Shown here: piece after piece, positions 55,908-64,000 of the stretch
Numbering within the stretch: position 1 is the stretch's first letter
How the letters are laid out: the number at the start of each line of letters is the position of its first letter
Source of the DNA: Galdieria sulphuraria
Taxonomy: Eukaryota > Rhodophyta > Bangiophyceae > Galdieriales > Galdieriaceae
Length of the DNA stretch: 64,000 bases
NCBI RefSeq assembly: GCF_000341285.1
Contig: NW_005178472.1
Span: forward strand, 62,001-126,000
Direction of reading: 5' to 3'
Program-made: the position numbers and the translations under genes
Notes under the pieces: generated by a model
Told to the model about the DNA's origin: nothing
Database searches by the model: none
The model's input: only the letters and a program-made list of their open reading frames with translations

Positions 55908-56221
55908 AAGTGTTTCTCAACTTGAAATGTCCCAATGGCTATAGAAGTTTGGAAATGATTTCAGTGCATTTGGTTTAATCGCCAGAAGAAAATACCATCA
56001 TTTTAGCAGTCATCCTTCGATGTGTTTATTTTCATACTGCTTTTTGATTTGTATGAAATTGAATAAAATTTAATTGAAGAATACTCAGTCCGATACAATT
56101 CCATGAAATGTGCATTAGATCGATCTATCACGGCCATCGTGAATAACCAAAATAACAAATAGACGATCGAAATTTGTTGAATGGCCGACCAACACACCGC
56201 ATGTGACTGACGGAGTATACT
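55908..56221. other. 314-bp intergenic region TAF7 / WDR75
   Basis: This lies between the stop of TAF7 and the start of the WDR75 gene on the same strand. It is AT-rich with no supported gene, and is assumed to carry the WDR75 promoter. Confidence 0.35.
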
Positions 56222-58903
56222 ATGGTTACTCTGCAACAAGTAGAACCACAGTCCGAAGTCTCAAAAAGAAGATTAGCAAGAGATTCTATTAGAAAAGTAG
56301 CAGGAGGGTTGTTTTATAAGACTAACTTTTGTTTCTGTCTTGATGGGACAGCAGTGTGCCTGGTTTCAGGTGATACCTTTACGGTATATCGCACTTGTCC
56401 TTCTCAACAAGGCAACGTCCAAAATACTCATTGGCAAAAAAGTTTTATTTCTAAACCACACGATAAGAGAATTACGAAAGTTGCCAGTCATCCGGTTGAT
56501 GGTGCCGTCGTTATGTCAGCCAGTGAGGATGGGACTTTGAGAATATGGGATGTGGAAGAAGGAAGTTTGCAAAAAACTATAGATATTGGACTACCCATAG
56601 AACACTGTTTATATGATACAAAGTTTACAGACACTGTGTATTGTCTTTGTCGCAAGCTGGGTGCTGTAGAAAGAGATTCCTTGTTGGACGGACAACAGTC
56701 AGAGAAGAAGACAATAAGGAATTTTGCTCGTGGACACAACTTGTATAGAGTAATATCAGTGAAAATAAGTAATGGTAAAGTGTCCAATCTCTTTCAAGTG
56801 AAGCGCCCTCGATGCTTTTGTTTGGCTTCCTCTTCGGAACTTGTTCTTTTGGTCGGAACTGATTATGGACTGACCTGTTATTTTTTGGATAAGAAAGAGA
56901 ACGGAGTGCTTCACATGAGGCACTCAAAGCCTATTCGTGCAATGGCATATCATGAGGAGACGGATACATTAGCGGTTGGAGAAGAGACTGGAATGATTCG
57001 CATATTTCGTTGCTTTGTGTCAACATTATCTAAACAAAATGATATGCATCCAATTCATTTTTTAAATGCCTTAACGCATTCAAAGTTTCATTGGCATTCA
57101 CGAACAGTCTTATCTTTAACCTTTTCTGTCAATGGTGTGCGTCTCTTTTCAGGCGGTACAGAAGGTGTTTTAGTATCTTGGAAAGTCAATACAGGAGAGC
57201 ACACATTTCTTCCTAGACTAGGTGGAAGCATTCGATATCTTATGGTAGATTCGTATAGAAATGTAATCGGAGTCTCAAGCCAAGACAACAGCTTTAAATT
57301 ATTGGATGCTTCTAATGGTGACCTTGTTTGCGAAATACGTGGAGCATGGTCTTGGACAGCTTTTCATCCTCAAAGGAAAGACAAAGAAGCAATGGAATCA
57401 AGAGATTCCTGGATGGATTTTGTAAAGTGCATTTGGACAGCCAATAGCACACCGAAACTATTACTACCAGGTAGAACTGGTCGATTGCAAATATTTGATA
57501 TTTCACAAGATCTACATTTAATGGAAGTCGATTTGTTCTACTTCAATTATCAACCAACTTGTGCGGAAGACGCCAAGTGGATTCCCTTTATTTCTCATTT
57601 ATGTGTGACCAAAGACATGTCTAGTATTATTACTTTGGAACGGCGCCATGTTCCTGAAGATGAGTCTTTTCCACCGGAGTTTAGCGCACAAGTTGTTCAG
57701 TTTTATGAGTTACAGTCTTCGCATTACGTATTGAAAAGCAGAATGTTTATTCAATCCAAAGATTCTTTTGTCTTGGATATGTTTTGTCATCCTAGTGCTG
57801 CTATGCTTTGTACATTACATAAGAATGGGACTGTTAGAATATGGGCTCTTAAGAGTACACAAGAACAGCAGCAGCTGAAATGGTATTGTATCCATACATG
57901 GAAAGGTTGTCAAACAGCAACCACCATCCGAGGAGCTTTCTCTAGTGATGGCAGTCTTTTGATAATTGCATATGATAACTTGATTTCTTTTTGGAAATTG
58001 GAAGAAAATGCAAGTCATATTTCATTGTTGAGTGAAAAGAGCTTCGATGTTGGTCATATTGCTTCGTTACATTGTTTGGGTGGTAACTGCGGTATCTTGA
58101 TTGTCACTACGGCTAATAGCTTTCTCGTTGTTGACTTGATTCAGATGGAAATGTTATGGTCACAACATGTTTCAGAGCCTATGGTTGCTTGTGATGATGT
58201 CTCACCTCGTTTTGCAGTCGTCTATAAGAATAATATTGATTCCAATTGGATGCCTCAAATGCAATGTGAAAACTCCTCAACTCGAAAGAGATATCACCAT
58301 AATAAGATCTGCATCTATGAACCTTTTTCAGTTGATCCTCTGCACGTTTTAGATGCAAAGGGAATATCTATCAAAGCGGCTTTTTTTTCGCTCATTCATT
58401 TCAATTTAAATATTCCTGATCTTATTTTGATTGATAGTGAACTACAAATGTACGGATGTTATTTGAACTCTTCACAACAAGCCCAACCCGAAGAATTACT
58501 CAAGGATGAACATAAGGCATATCATAGCGAAGAATCTGCTTACTTTCATATTCTTGGAGAGAAGTTGTATCATAGGGAATCGACTCGTCTTCCAGATACT
58601 TTACCTTTGGATAATAGTAACCCAAGTATTGGCCATCCCAACAAAGTATTGGAGTTGCAAGATGTTCCTAGTCACGTGTTGCCTGCACCACATGAATTGC
58701 TGAATAGTTTGTTTCATTTTCATACTCTTCGTATTCATTCCACAGAAGAGTCTTCCAGTGACTTGTCAACAGATATCACTATGGTGGAACGGAAACCTGA
58801 ATGGAACTTGATGACAAATGCATTTCAATTAGATGAAAAGAATCATCGACATTATGGACAACGTCTTTGGAAAAAGTTGTTTCAATTAAGAAGACCGACA
58901 TAA
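56222..58903 (+). CDS. WDR75: WDR75 / UTP17 (NAN1), WD40 protein of the SSU processome (UTP-A)
   Basis: An uninterrupted frame of 893 residues holds two tandem beta-propellers. Clear WD repeats are VASHPVDGAVVMSASEDGTL then RIWDVEEGS, MAYHEETDTLAVGEETGMIR, LTFSVNGVRLFSGGTEGVLV then SWKV, and FCHPSAAMLCTLHKNGTVRI then WALK. The order of repeats, length and a charged C-terminal tail fit WDR75/Nan1, a t-UTP that couples rDNA transcription to pre-18S processing. The identification is by overall layout and is less certain than PWP2; another large WD40 processome factor is the main alternative. Confidence 0.75.
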   Translation: MVTLQQVEPQSEVSKRRLARDSIRKVAGGLFYKTNFCFCLDGTAVCLVSGDTFTVYRTCPSQQGNVQNTHWQKSFISKPHDKRITKVASHPVDGAVVMSASEDGTLRIWDVEEGSLQKTIDIGLPIEHCLYDTKFTDTVYCLCRKLGAVERDSLLDGQQSEKKTIRNFARGHNLYRVISVKISNGKVSNLFQVKRPRCFCLASSSELVLLVGTDYGLTCYFLDKKENGVLHMRHSKPIRAMAYHEETDTLAVGEETGMIRIFRCFVSTLSKQNDMHPIHFLNALTHSKFHWHSRTVLSLTFSVNGVRLFSGGTEGVLVSWKVNTGEHTFLPRLGGSIRYLMVDSYRNVIGVSSQDNSFKLLDASNGDLVCEIRGAWSWTAFHPQRKDKEAMESRDSWMDFVKCIWTANSTPKLLLPGRTGRLQIFDISQDLHLMEVDLFYFNYQPTCAEDAKWIPFISHLCVTKDMSSIITLERRHVPEDESFPPEFSAQVVQFYELQSSHYVLKSRMFIQSKDSFVLDMFCHPSAAMLCTLHKNGTVRIWALKSTQEQQQLKWYCIHTWKGCQTATTIRGAFSSDGSLLIIAYDNLISFWKLEENASHISLLSEKSFDVGHIASLHCLGGNCGILIVTTANSFLVVDLIQMEMLWSQHVSEPMVACDDVSPRFAVVYKNNIDSNWMPQMQCENSSTRKRYHHNKICIYEPFSVDPLHVLDAKGISIKAAFFSLIHFNLNIPDLILIDSELQMYGCYLNSSQQAQPEELLKDEHKAYHSEESAYFHILGEKLYHRESTRLPDTLPLDNSNPSIGHPNKVLELQDVPSHVLPAPHELLNSLFHFHTLRIHSTEESSSDLSTDITMVERKPEWNLMTNAFQLDEKNHRHYGQRLWKKLFQLRRPT

Positions 58904-58973
58904 CGTACATATTGAGAATAGTATAAAACAACCTTTTAAGTGTGCTTTATTCAGAAACCAAGGTAACAGCTTG

Positions 58974-59693
58974 ATGTCAGACACAACTGCTAACAGTTTC
59001 CACCTTTGTATCCCTTCCACCACAACTCTTGAGGAATTTTCTTCCAGTCTTCTTTTGGCATACCGACTAGACAAGAAAGTTTTTCAACACTGTAACCAGC
59101 TAAGTGACCTGCTTGAGAACTTGGGAACGTCCTACTTGTTTCATAAAACCCATTCAAACTGTTTCTCTTGTCATTGGATGGTGAAGTTCCACTATTCCAC
59201 TTTCAACCAACTCCAAGATGTAACTCTAGAAAAGGACAACTTGACCATAATAATAGAAAGTGACCTTTGTTGGTCTTGTTTTTACTCTCGGAGAAAAGTT
59301 CCACAACAAGCTTCACTTTCCATAGCTCCATCACGTATTTACTCGGTGGTTGATTTGTTTCACTTGATGTTTCACATATCCAACTGTGTCTTATGTATCG
59401 GTTGCAATCCATCCATATACCCTTCCAGTTGGTTCTATCAACAAGAAAACAAACCAATATGTCTCACTTCTCAAGATGGAAGAGGAACAACGTTAGGCAT
59501 GGTCGATTCTTCTCATGTGTCACAACAATGCTTTTCTCTCTATGCAGTTGACTGTCATGTGTTACTTGTCAACAAATTGGGAGTTCTTCGTTGTCCTGCC
59601 TGTCGCAAACTCAAAATAACACTGTATAGAAGACTTCAAAGACAAGAAAAAGAAAACCAAAACCCCAATCTTTCACAGAATGGTGGTACCTAA
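58974..59693 (+). CDS. Cysteine-rich protein of unknown function
   Basis: This 239-residue frame has no introns. It has four CxxC-type pairs: CFSCHW (~64), CWSCF (~100), CVLCIGC (~140) and CPACRK (~215), a spacing suggesting two or more zinc sites. The rest has mixed helix and strand character with no membrane segment. I do not recognise a family. The gene starts 70 bp after the WDR75 stop on the same strand. The start at the ATG at 58974 is the first in frame. Confidence 0.7.
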   Translation: MSDTTANSFHLCIPSTTTLEEFSSSLLLAYRLDKKVFQHCNQLSDLLENLGTSYLFHKTHSNCFSCHWMVKFHYSTFNQLQDVTLEKDNLTIIIESDLCWSCFYSRRKVPQQASLSIAPSRIYSVVDLFHLMFHISNCVLCIGCNPSIYPSSWFYQQENKPICLTSQDGRGTTLGMVDSSHVSQQCFSLYAVDCHVLLVNKLGVLRCPACRKLKITLYRRLQRQEKENQNPNLSQNGGT

Positions 59694-59810
59694 CTCGTGT
59701 TATTCTTTGAAAAGAGAATGATTTTAGAAAGTGAGAATAGATTCTTGGCTTGTCGTTTTCAAATATAAATATTTCATAACAACCCAAAGTGAAAGGAATC
59801 ATAGGAATTG

Positions 59811-60704
59811 ATGATGATGGCTTTGCCTCGCGACTCAGCCTGTCCCGTTGTTGGTTTCTTATATTCTGCAAATGGTTATTGTAAAGAAATAAGAAGCAGA
59901 AAATATGGAAGTTGGTACTCCTGTTGTCCACTTCATGGGACTAGAACAAAAGCTGTCCATCCCAAGAGGAGTTATTACTGCTCTCTTGACTTGGATATCT
60001 TTCAAGAAAAAGAAAGAGAAGGCATCCTCTACTCCTTCCCTGTTTCCAACTATTCAGCTCGTTGTAGATTTGTTATTTATGCCAAAGAAATTCCTATCGA
60101 AATTCATTCTCCACCAGTCGGCTTGAAGAGTGAAGAATATCTCAAGATCAACCCACTTGGAAAAGTACCAGCTTTATGGCTCGCGGACAACAATATAACA
60201 CTTGTGGAAAGTGAAGTTATCAACGAATATCTCATTGACAAATATATGCACGTTTCACCTTCCTTTATACCCAAAACAGCAGAGAAGAGAGCACTTGCTC
60301 GCCTTGCTAGTAGACTATACGACCTGTACATAGGTCCCTATCAATATGGTCTTTATCGTGATGTGTCAACCATGGAAGAACGAAAAAGTTGTTTCGAATC
60401 CGGTCGTAGAGGATTGGAAATACTGGAAAGAGTCATTCAGGCAACTCCTTTTGTTGCTGGAGAACGCATATCGTTGGGAGATGTTGCTTTGTTTCCGAGT
60501 CTTCTATTTTGGGTATATTTGGCACCACGATATTATAATTGGTATCCATTGGAAGATTTACCCAAGTTGAGTGGTTGGTTCCATTTTATGAAGACAGAAT
60601 CAGCTGCAGCGGAAAGAGTCTACAAAGAGGTTATGGAAGGCTTAGAAACGTGGGAAAAGAATGGTCGTTTTGAAAGAATGGGGTTGAAACAAAGAATGAC
60701 TTGA
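59811..60704 (+). CDS. Glutathione S-transferase-like protein with N-terminal extension
   Basis: This frame of 297 residues has no introns. An extension of ~70 residues precedes the thioredoxin-like domain, which starts ILYSFPVSNYSARCRFVIYA and carries EIHSPPVGLKSEEYLKINPL, GKVPALWLADNNITLVESEV and INEYLIDKY. A helical C-domain follows (ALARLASRLYDLYI, VAGERISLGDVALFPSLLFW). The cis-Pro (KVPAL) and the E-S pair that binds the glutathione gamma-Glu are present. The active residue is likely Ser/Tyr in NYSARC. The class is unclear; the extension may be an organelle leader but is not typical. Confidence 0.85.
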   Translation: MMMALPRDSACPVVGFLYSANGYCKEIRSRKYGSWYSCCPLHGTRTKAVHPKRSYYCSLDLDIFQEKEREGILYSFPVSNYSARCRFVIYAKEIPIEIHSPPVGLKSEEYLKINPLGKVPALWLADNNITLVESEVINEYLIDKYMHVSPSFIPKTAEKRALARLASRLYDLYIGPYQYGLYRDVSTMEERKSCFESGRRGLEILERVIQATPFVAGERISLGDVALFPSLLFWVYLAPRYYNWYPLEDLPKLSGWFHFMKTESAAAERVYKEVMEGLETWEKNGRFERMGLKQRMT

Positions 60705-60739
60705 TCTTTTATTTTTCAATAATCTTTTGACCATTTGAA

Positions 60740-63296
60740 CTATTGTAATTCTCTCTTTGCAAGCTCTCTATAGTATTCTAAGCATTCGGGATTTTGAATG
60801 GCACCTTTGTTGGGGACATCTAAACCTTCAATTACCCGTTTCACAGCAATTTCAACCTAAACAAAAATTTCCATGTTCATCTCGTCCAATATTTATTATG
60901 TATCTTCACTTACTTTTTTATTATTAACGGTGTACGGAATCTCAGGAACACTCAACACTTTTGCAGGGACATGACGAGGCGATAATTTCTCTCTCAAAGC
61001 TTGACGAATCCTTTGAATCAAGTCTTCCGAAAGAATTGTGTTCTCCTTCAGTTTAACAAACATGATAATCCTTTCATCTCCGTGCCAATGCTATCCAAAC
61101 ACAAGAAATGGGTCAAGAATATCCCTGTCTTATTTCCCTATTTACCTGTCCAACAACCACACAATCTTCCAATTCAGCAAAGGAAGAAACCACATGATAT
61201 ATTTCGGCACTGCCAATCCGAACACCTCCAGGGTTCATAGTGGCATCTGAGCGCCCCTTAATATTCAGTGAATATCGTTCCGTCATAGTAGCAAAGTCTC
61301 CATGTCTCCAAATGCCAGGATACTTATCAAAATAGGTCTCTGTATACTTTTTAAACTCGTTGTCATTCCAAAGATAGAGTGGCATGGAAGGAACCGGGGT
61401 ACAGCATACCAACTCTCCTTCCTGTCCTATGACACTTTGTCCCTGATCATTGAATATCTATATACAGTCTCCCATGTGAGAACTCACATAACTTCATTTT
61501 GCCTCTCTACTTACTCGAATATCCATCCCTAAACCTCTACATTGTAACTCGGGTGCAAATATTCTCTTTAAAATGCAACCATTTCCAAAACAACCATTGA
61601 TTTCAGTTCCACCACTTATAGATAAATAACGTGCTCTAGGAGAGATCTGATTGTAAACATAAGCAAAGTTCAAAGGTGATGAGGGTGAACCAGTAACAAG
61701 AATAGCATCTAAATAATAAAATGGAATACATTCACTTGGCCAATAAGTGGTCCGTTGATATTCCAACCACAACAATTCATCCTGTTCCAATAAATCCTCC
61801 AACTCCCTCGGAAAACTACCCACTTGAAAAGTATGTGGACTACAAGATTCCAAGAAATGTCTCCATTTGGCCTTTTGATGACTTGTGAGTTGGGTATTGG
61901 ATTGTATCATCGAATCCATCTTTTTCAATCTTCTTTTCATAGTATCTCTAAATGGGTTTACTCCCGCTTCTTCAACAGCTTGTAAAAATCTTGCTGATGT
62001 TCCAAAATAAGTCACCTGTTCTTCATCTAATATACGGAAGAGTAAATATGGCTCTTGTGGAGGTAACGGACTTCCATCATAAATAACCAAACAGATATTG
62101 GATGCCAAAGCAGCCAACTGCCAATTCCACATCATCCATCCACAAGTTGTAAAATAAAGAAGTCTCTGTTTGGGTTTGAAATCACAGTGTAGTTGATGTT
62201 CCTTCATTTGATTGAGCAACACTCCCGTTCCTTGTACCAAACACTTGGGAAGTCCCGTAGTTCCTATATCGACAAATCAAAAATAAAAAGTACTAGCATG
62301 TTTCCCAAGCTTACCAGAAGAAAACATAATATAACAAGGGTGATCGAAGCTTACTTGTTCAAAATGGATAACTTTTTCACTATCTGATGATTCTAATTTA
62401 CCAAACTCGTCAAATGAATGACAAGGAATTCCCCAATTTGCACTCTTCCATGATGCTTCATTCTCTCTATGAATATAAGGAATGATTATAAGCAACTTCA
62501 ATGTTTTCAATTCTTTCACAATTTCCTTGAGTTTCTCAATCGAGTTGAAAACCTTTCCTTTGAAAAAGTAACCATCAGATGCTACAAGTACTTTGGGTTT
62601 TATTTGACCGAAGCGTTCCACCACAGCTTGTACTCCAAAATCCGGACTACAGGAAGCCCAAGTAGCTCCCATTGCGATGGTTCCCAAGGCAGCTACTGCT
62701 GTTTCTAGCATATTTGGAACATAACCAACAATCATATCTCCTTTGGTTATGCCATTGGATAAAAGTCCTTTCCAAAAGTAGAATACTTTATCATATAGTT
62801 GTGAGAAAGTCCATTCTACTCTTGGATAGTTGGGATCTTCTGAACGAAATATCAGGGCAGTTTCTGAACCACGGAATCGAAGTAAGTTTTCAGCAAGGTT
62901 GCATTTTGCGCCCACAAACCAACGAACTCTTGGCATAGCACTGTTTTCCCTTGGTAGCCTAATGTGCTCCATTCTCTTTGAAGCTTTCACGTCCATAAAG
63001 TCCCAAACCGCTGACCAAAAGTCGTCCAAGTGCTCGATAGACCATTGGTGAAGTTCTTCATAGATAGCTTCCCATTTTTCATACTGTTCTTGTTTCCATC
63101 CTCCTCTCTCCTCCGTTCCTTGAAAAGTATCGGAAATAGTCTTTCCTAGTCTCAAGCCATATTTCCTGTCGATCCATTGGACAAAACGATACAACTGGGA
63201 CTCCTTTATACGTGACTCACTTGGAGTCCAGAAAGGTACTAAACCACTCAATAAGCCTTGGACATCTTTTACACTGGTTTTCTCATTTCTTTCCAT
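60740..63296 (-). CDS. AACS: Acetoacetyl-CoA synthetase, with insertion
   Basis: The enzyme activates acetoacetate with ATP and CoA in the cytosol. Five exons give about 780 residues, against about 670 in human AACS. Motifs are FWSAVWDFMDV, GYVPNMLETAVAALGTIAMG, ATWASCSPDFGVQAVVERFG, YIMFSSG spliced to TTGLPKCLVQGTGVLLNQ, YFTTCGWMMWNWQLAALA, VTGSPSSPLNFAYVYNQI, SISGGTEINGCF, WRHGDFATMTERYSLNIKGR and PYTVNNKKVEIAVKRVI with the catalytic Lys. Between the VNPFRD block and the VTGSP motif are ~70 residues more than in the family (about 61735-61960); no splice signals explain them. No PTS1 is seen. The C-terminal exon ends at 60740. Confidence 0.92.
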
Positions 63297-63451
63297 ATGC
63301 TCTTCTTGGAAGAATGTTTTCTTGAGAGAAGAAGATTAAGAAAATAAGAATGGGATATTCGATGATTTCTCCAACGACGAAGATCATTTCTCTCCTTTTG
63401 AACAAATAAATGGCAAAACCCAGAAAGATGACACAACCATATCTAACGTTG
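63297..63451. promoter_or_regulatory. Promoter-side spacer of AACS
   Basis: A 155-bp stretch between the AACS start and the stop of the homeobox gene on the same strand. It is AT-rich; nothing specific is visible. Confidence 0.3.
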
Positions 63452-64000
63452 TTATTTATATTGAGTGGATATTTTGGACTTTTCTAACTCTACTAGTTGT
63501 GGAAATATCAACTTTTGCCATCGAAACCGTGGAGAAAAGTTACCTATCATATGATGGTTAAGAACACCACCATTTCATTCATCGATATTCTCTTACCTGA
63601 TGTATCCGTATCCTGGTGTTGTTGTTGAAAGAGCTTTGCCAGTTTTCGTTTCGTACGCATTCTTTTATTTCCAAAAAAGGTGTTGACTTGTTCCACGGTA
63701 ATACCAGCTTCATGAGCCAATTCTCTTTTCACCTTTTCGGATGGATAAGGATGATGCATATTCGCATGGAACCAATCATTCAATACTTTTCTCGCATATT
63801 TGGTCATCACAGCTGATGAAGATGGCTTCTTATTTCCGTGACCTACTTTGAGTGGTGAATGACTAGATACGGAATGGACATCTTCCACTTTCAACGAGTA
63901 ACAATCTTGAATGTTGTTCAACTCATTTGCATTTCCTACTCGTGCTTTATAGAATACCCATTCCCATAAACCATGCAAAACATCAAAAAAGTATTTTTGA
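63452..64000 (-). CDS. TALE homeodomain transcription factor (partial at right edge)
   Basis: The frame is open at the right edge, so the N-terminus is missing. A homeodomain with the three-residue TALE insertion spans about 63640-63815: ARKVLNDWFHANMHHPYPSE, VKRELAHEAGITVEQVN and TFFGNKRMRTKRK. The HxPYPS loop and GNKRMR recognition helix resemble the PBC/PBX type (normally NWFGNKRIR), but the near-invariant Trp48 is Phe. Splicing at a GT-AG intron of 53 nt (about 63545-63597) gives a tail ending ELEKSKISTQYK at the stop at 63452. TALE factors pair as heterodimers and control zygote or haploid-diploid programmes in green algae. Confidence 0.88.

Noticed and set aside
61735-61960. Reading the AACS insertion as an unspliced intron
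   Set aside because: No GT-AG pair with usual length brackets it, and at over 200 nt it is four times the intron size seen elsewhere.
1-64000. CRISPR array, bacterial operon or mobile-element island
   Set aside because: No regularly spaced repeats, no transposase or reverse-transcriptase motifs, and introns throughout show eukaryotic nuclear DNA.

Overview
The window reads as nuclear DNA of a compact eukaryotic genome. The best match is a cyanidiophycean red alga, most likely Galdieria or a close relative. The grounds are: almost gap-free genes on both strands; spliceosomal introns of about 45-60 nt with GT-AG ends that I could place from protein continuity; plastid-targeted enzymes with N-terminal extensions (plastid-type pyruvate kinase, diaminopimelate decarboxylase, a PAP/fibrillin); an isoamylase of the floridean-starch type; sugar-transporter genes; and a tRNA gene with an intron in the D arm, a peculiarity known from Cyanidioschyzon. 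The species call is inference, since no database was searched.

Layout, left to right. 1-3.7 kb: start of a listerin (LTN1) gene and PWP2 (both minus). 4.0-7.4 kb: MoeA/CNX1-E and N-acetylglutamate synthase in tandem, 20 bp apart. 7.6 kb: tRNA-Gln(CUG) with an 18-nt D-arm intron. 8.4-16.8 kb: an intronless acyl-CoA ligase, a multi-pass membrane orphan, a TM9/nonaspanin, an RsmE-type rRNA methyltransferase, a 1.2-kb gene-poor stretch and a TspO-like protein. 16.9-24.6 kb: isoamylase, fibrillin and a cryptochrome-like protein that lacks the photoreduction tryptophans. 24.8-31.4 kb: VPS25, a ubiquitin protease with an apparent 1-nt frame break, DNAJC17 and a sugar transporter. 32.3-39.3 kb: LysA, TIP41, a desaturase-cytochrome b5 fusion, THG1 and a coiled-coil orphan. 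39.3-50.9 kb: an ABCC transporter, a large orphan, a TFIIF-alpha-like protein and plastid pyruvate kinase. 51-56 kb: MTHFS, eS17, ELM1 overlapping an isochorismatase-family gene, and TAF7. 56-64 kb: WDR75/UTP17, a Cys-rich orphan, a GST, acetoacetyl-CoA synthetase with an insertion, and a TALE homeobox gene cut by the right edge.

The genes do not form one pathway. Loose themes are ribosome synthesis and quality control (LTN1, PWP2, WDR75, eS17, RsmE), basal transcription (TAF7, TFIIF-alpha-like), plastid and carbon metabolism (LysA, pyruvate kinase, isoamylase, fibrillin, sugar transporter) and lipid or CoA chemistry. I saw no CRISPR array, transposase, retroelement or viral remnant. The observations most worth following are the tRNA-Gln with a well-formed bulge-helix-bulge intron, the cryptochrome-like protein, the TALE homeodomain with Phe in place of Trp48, the overlapping ELM1/isochorismatase pair and the GC-AG intron in THG1.
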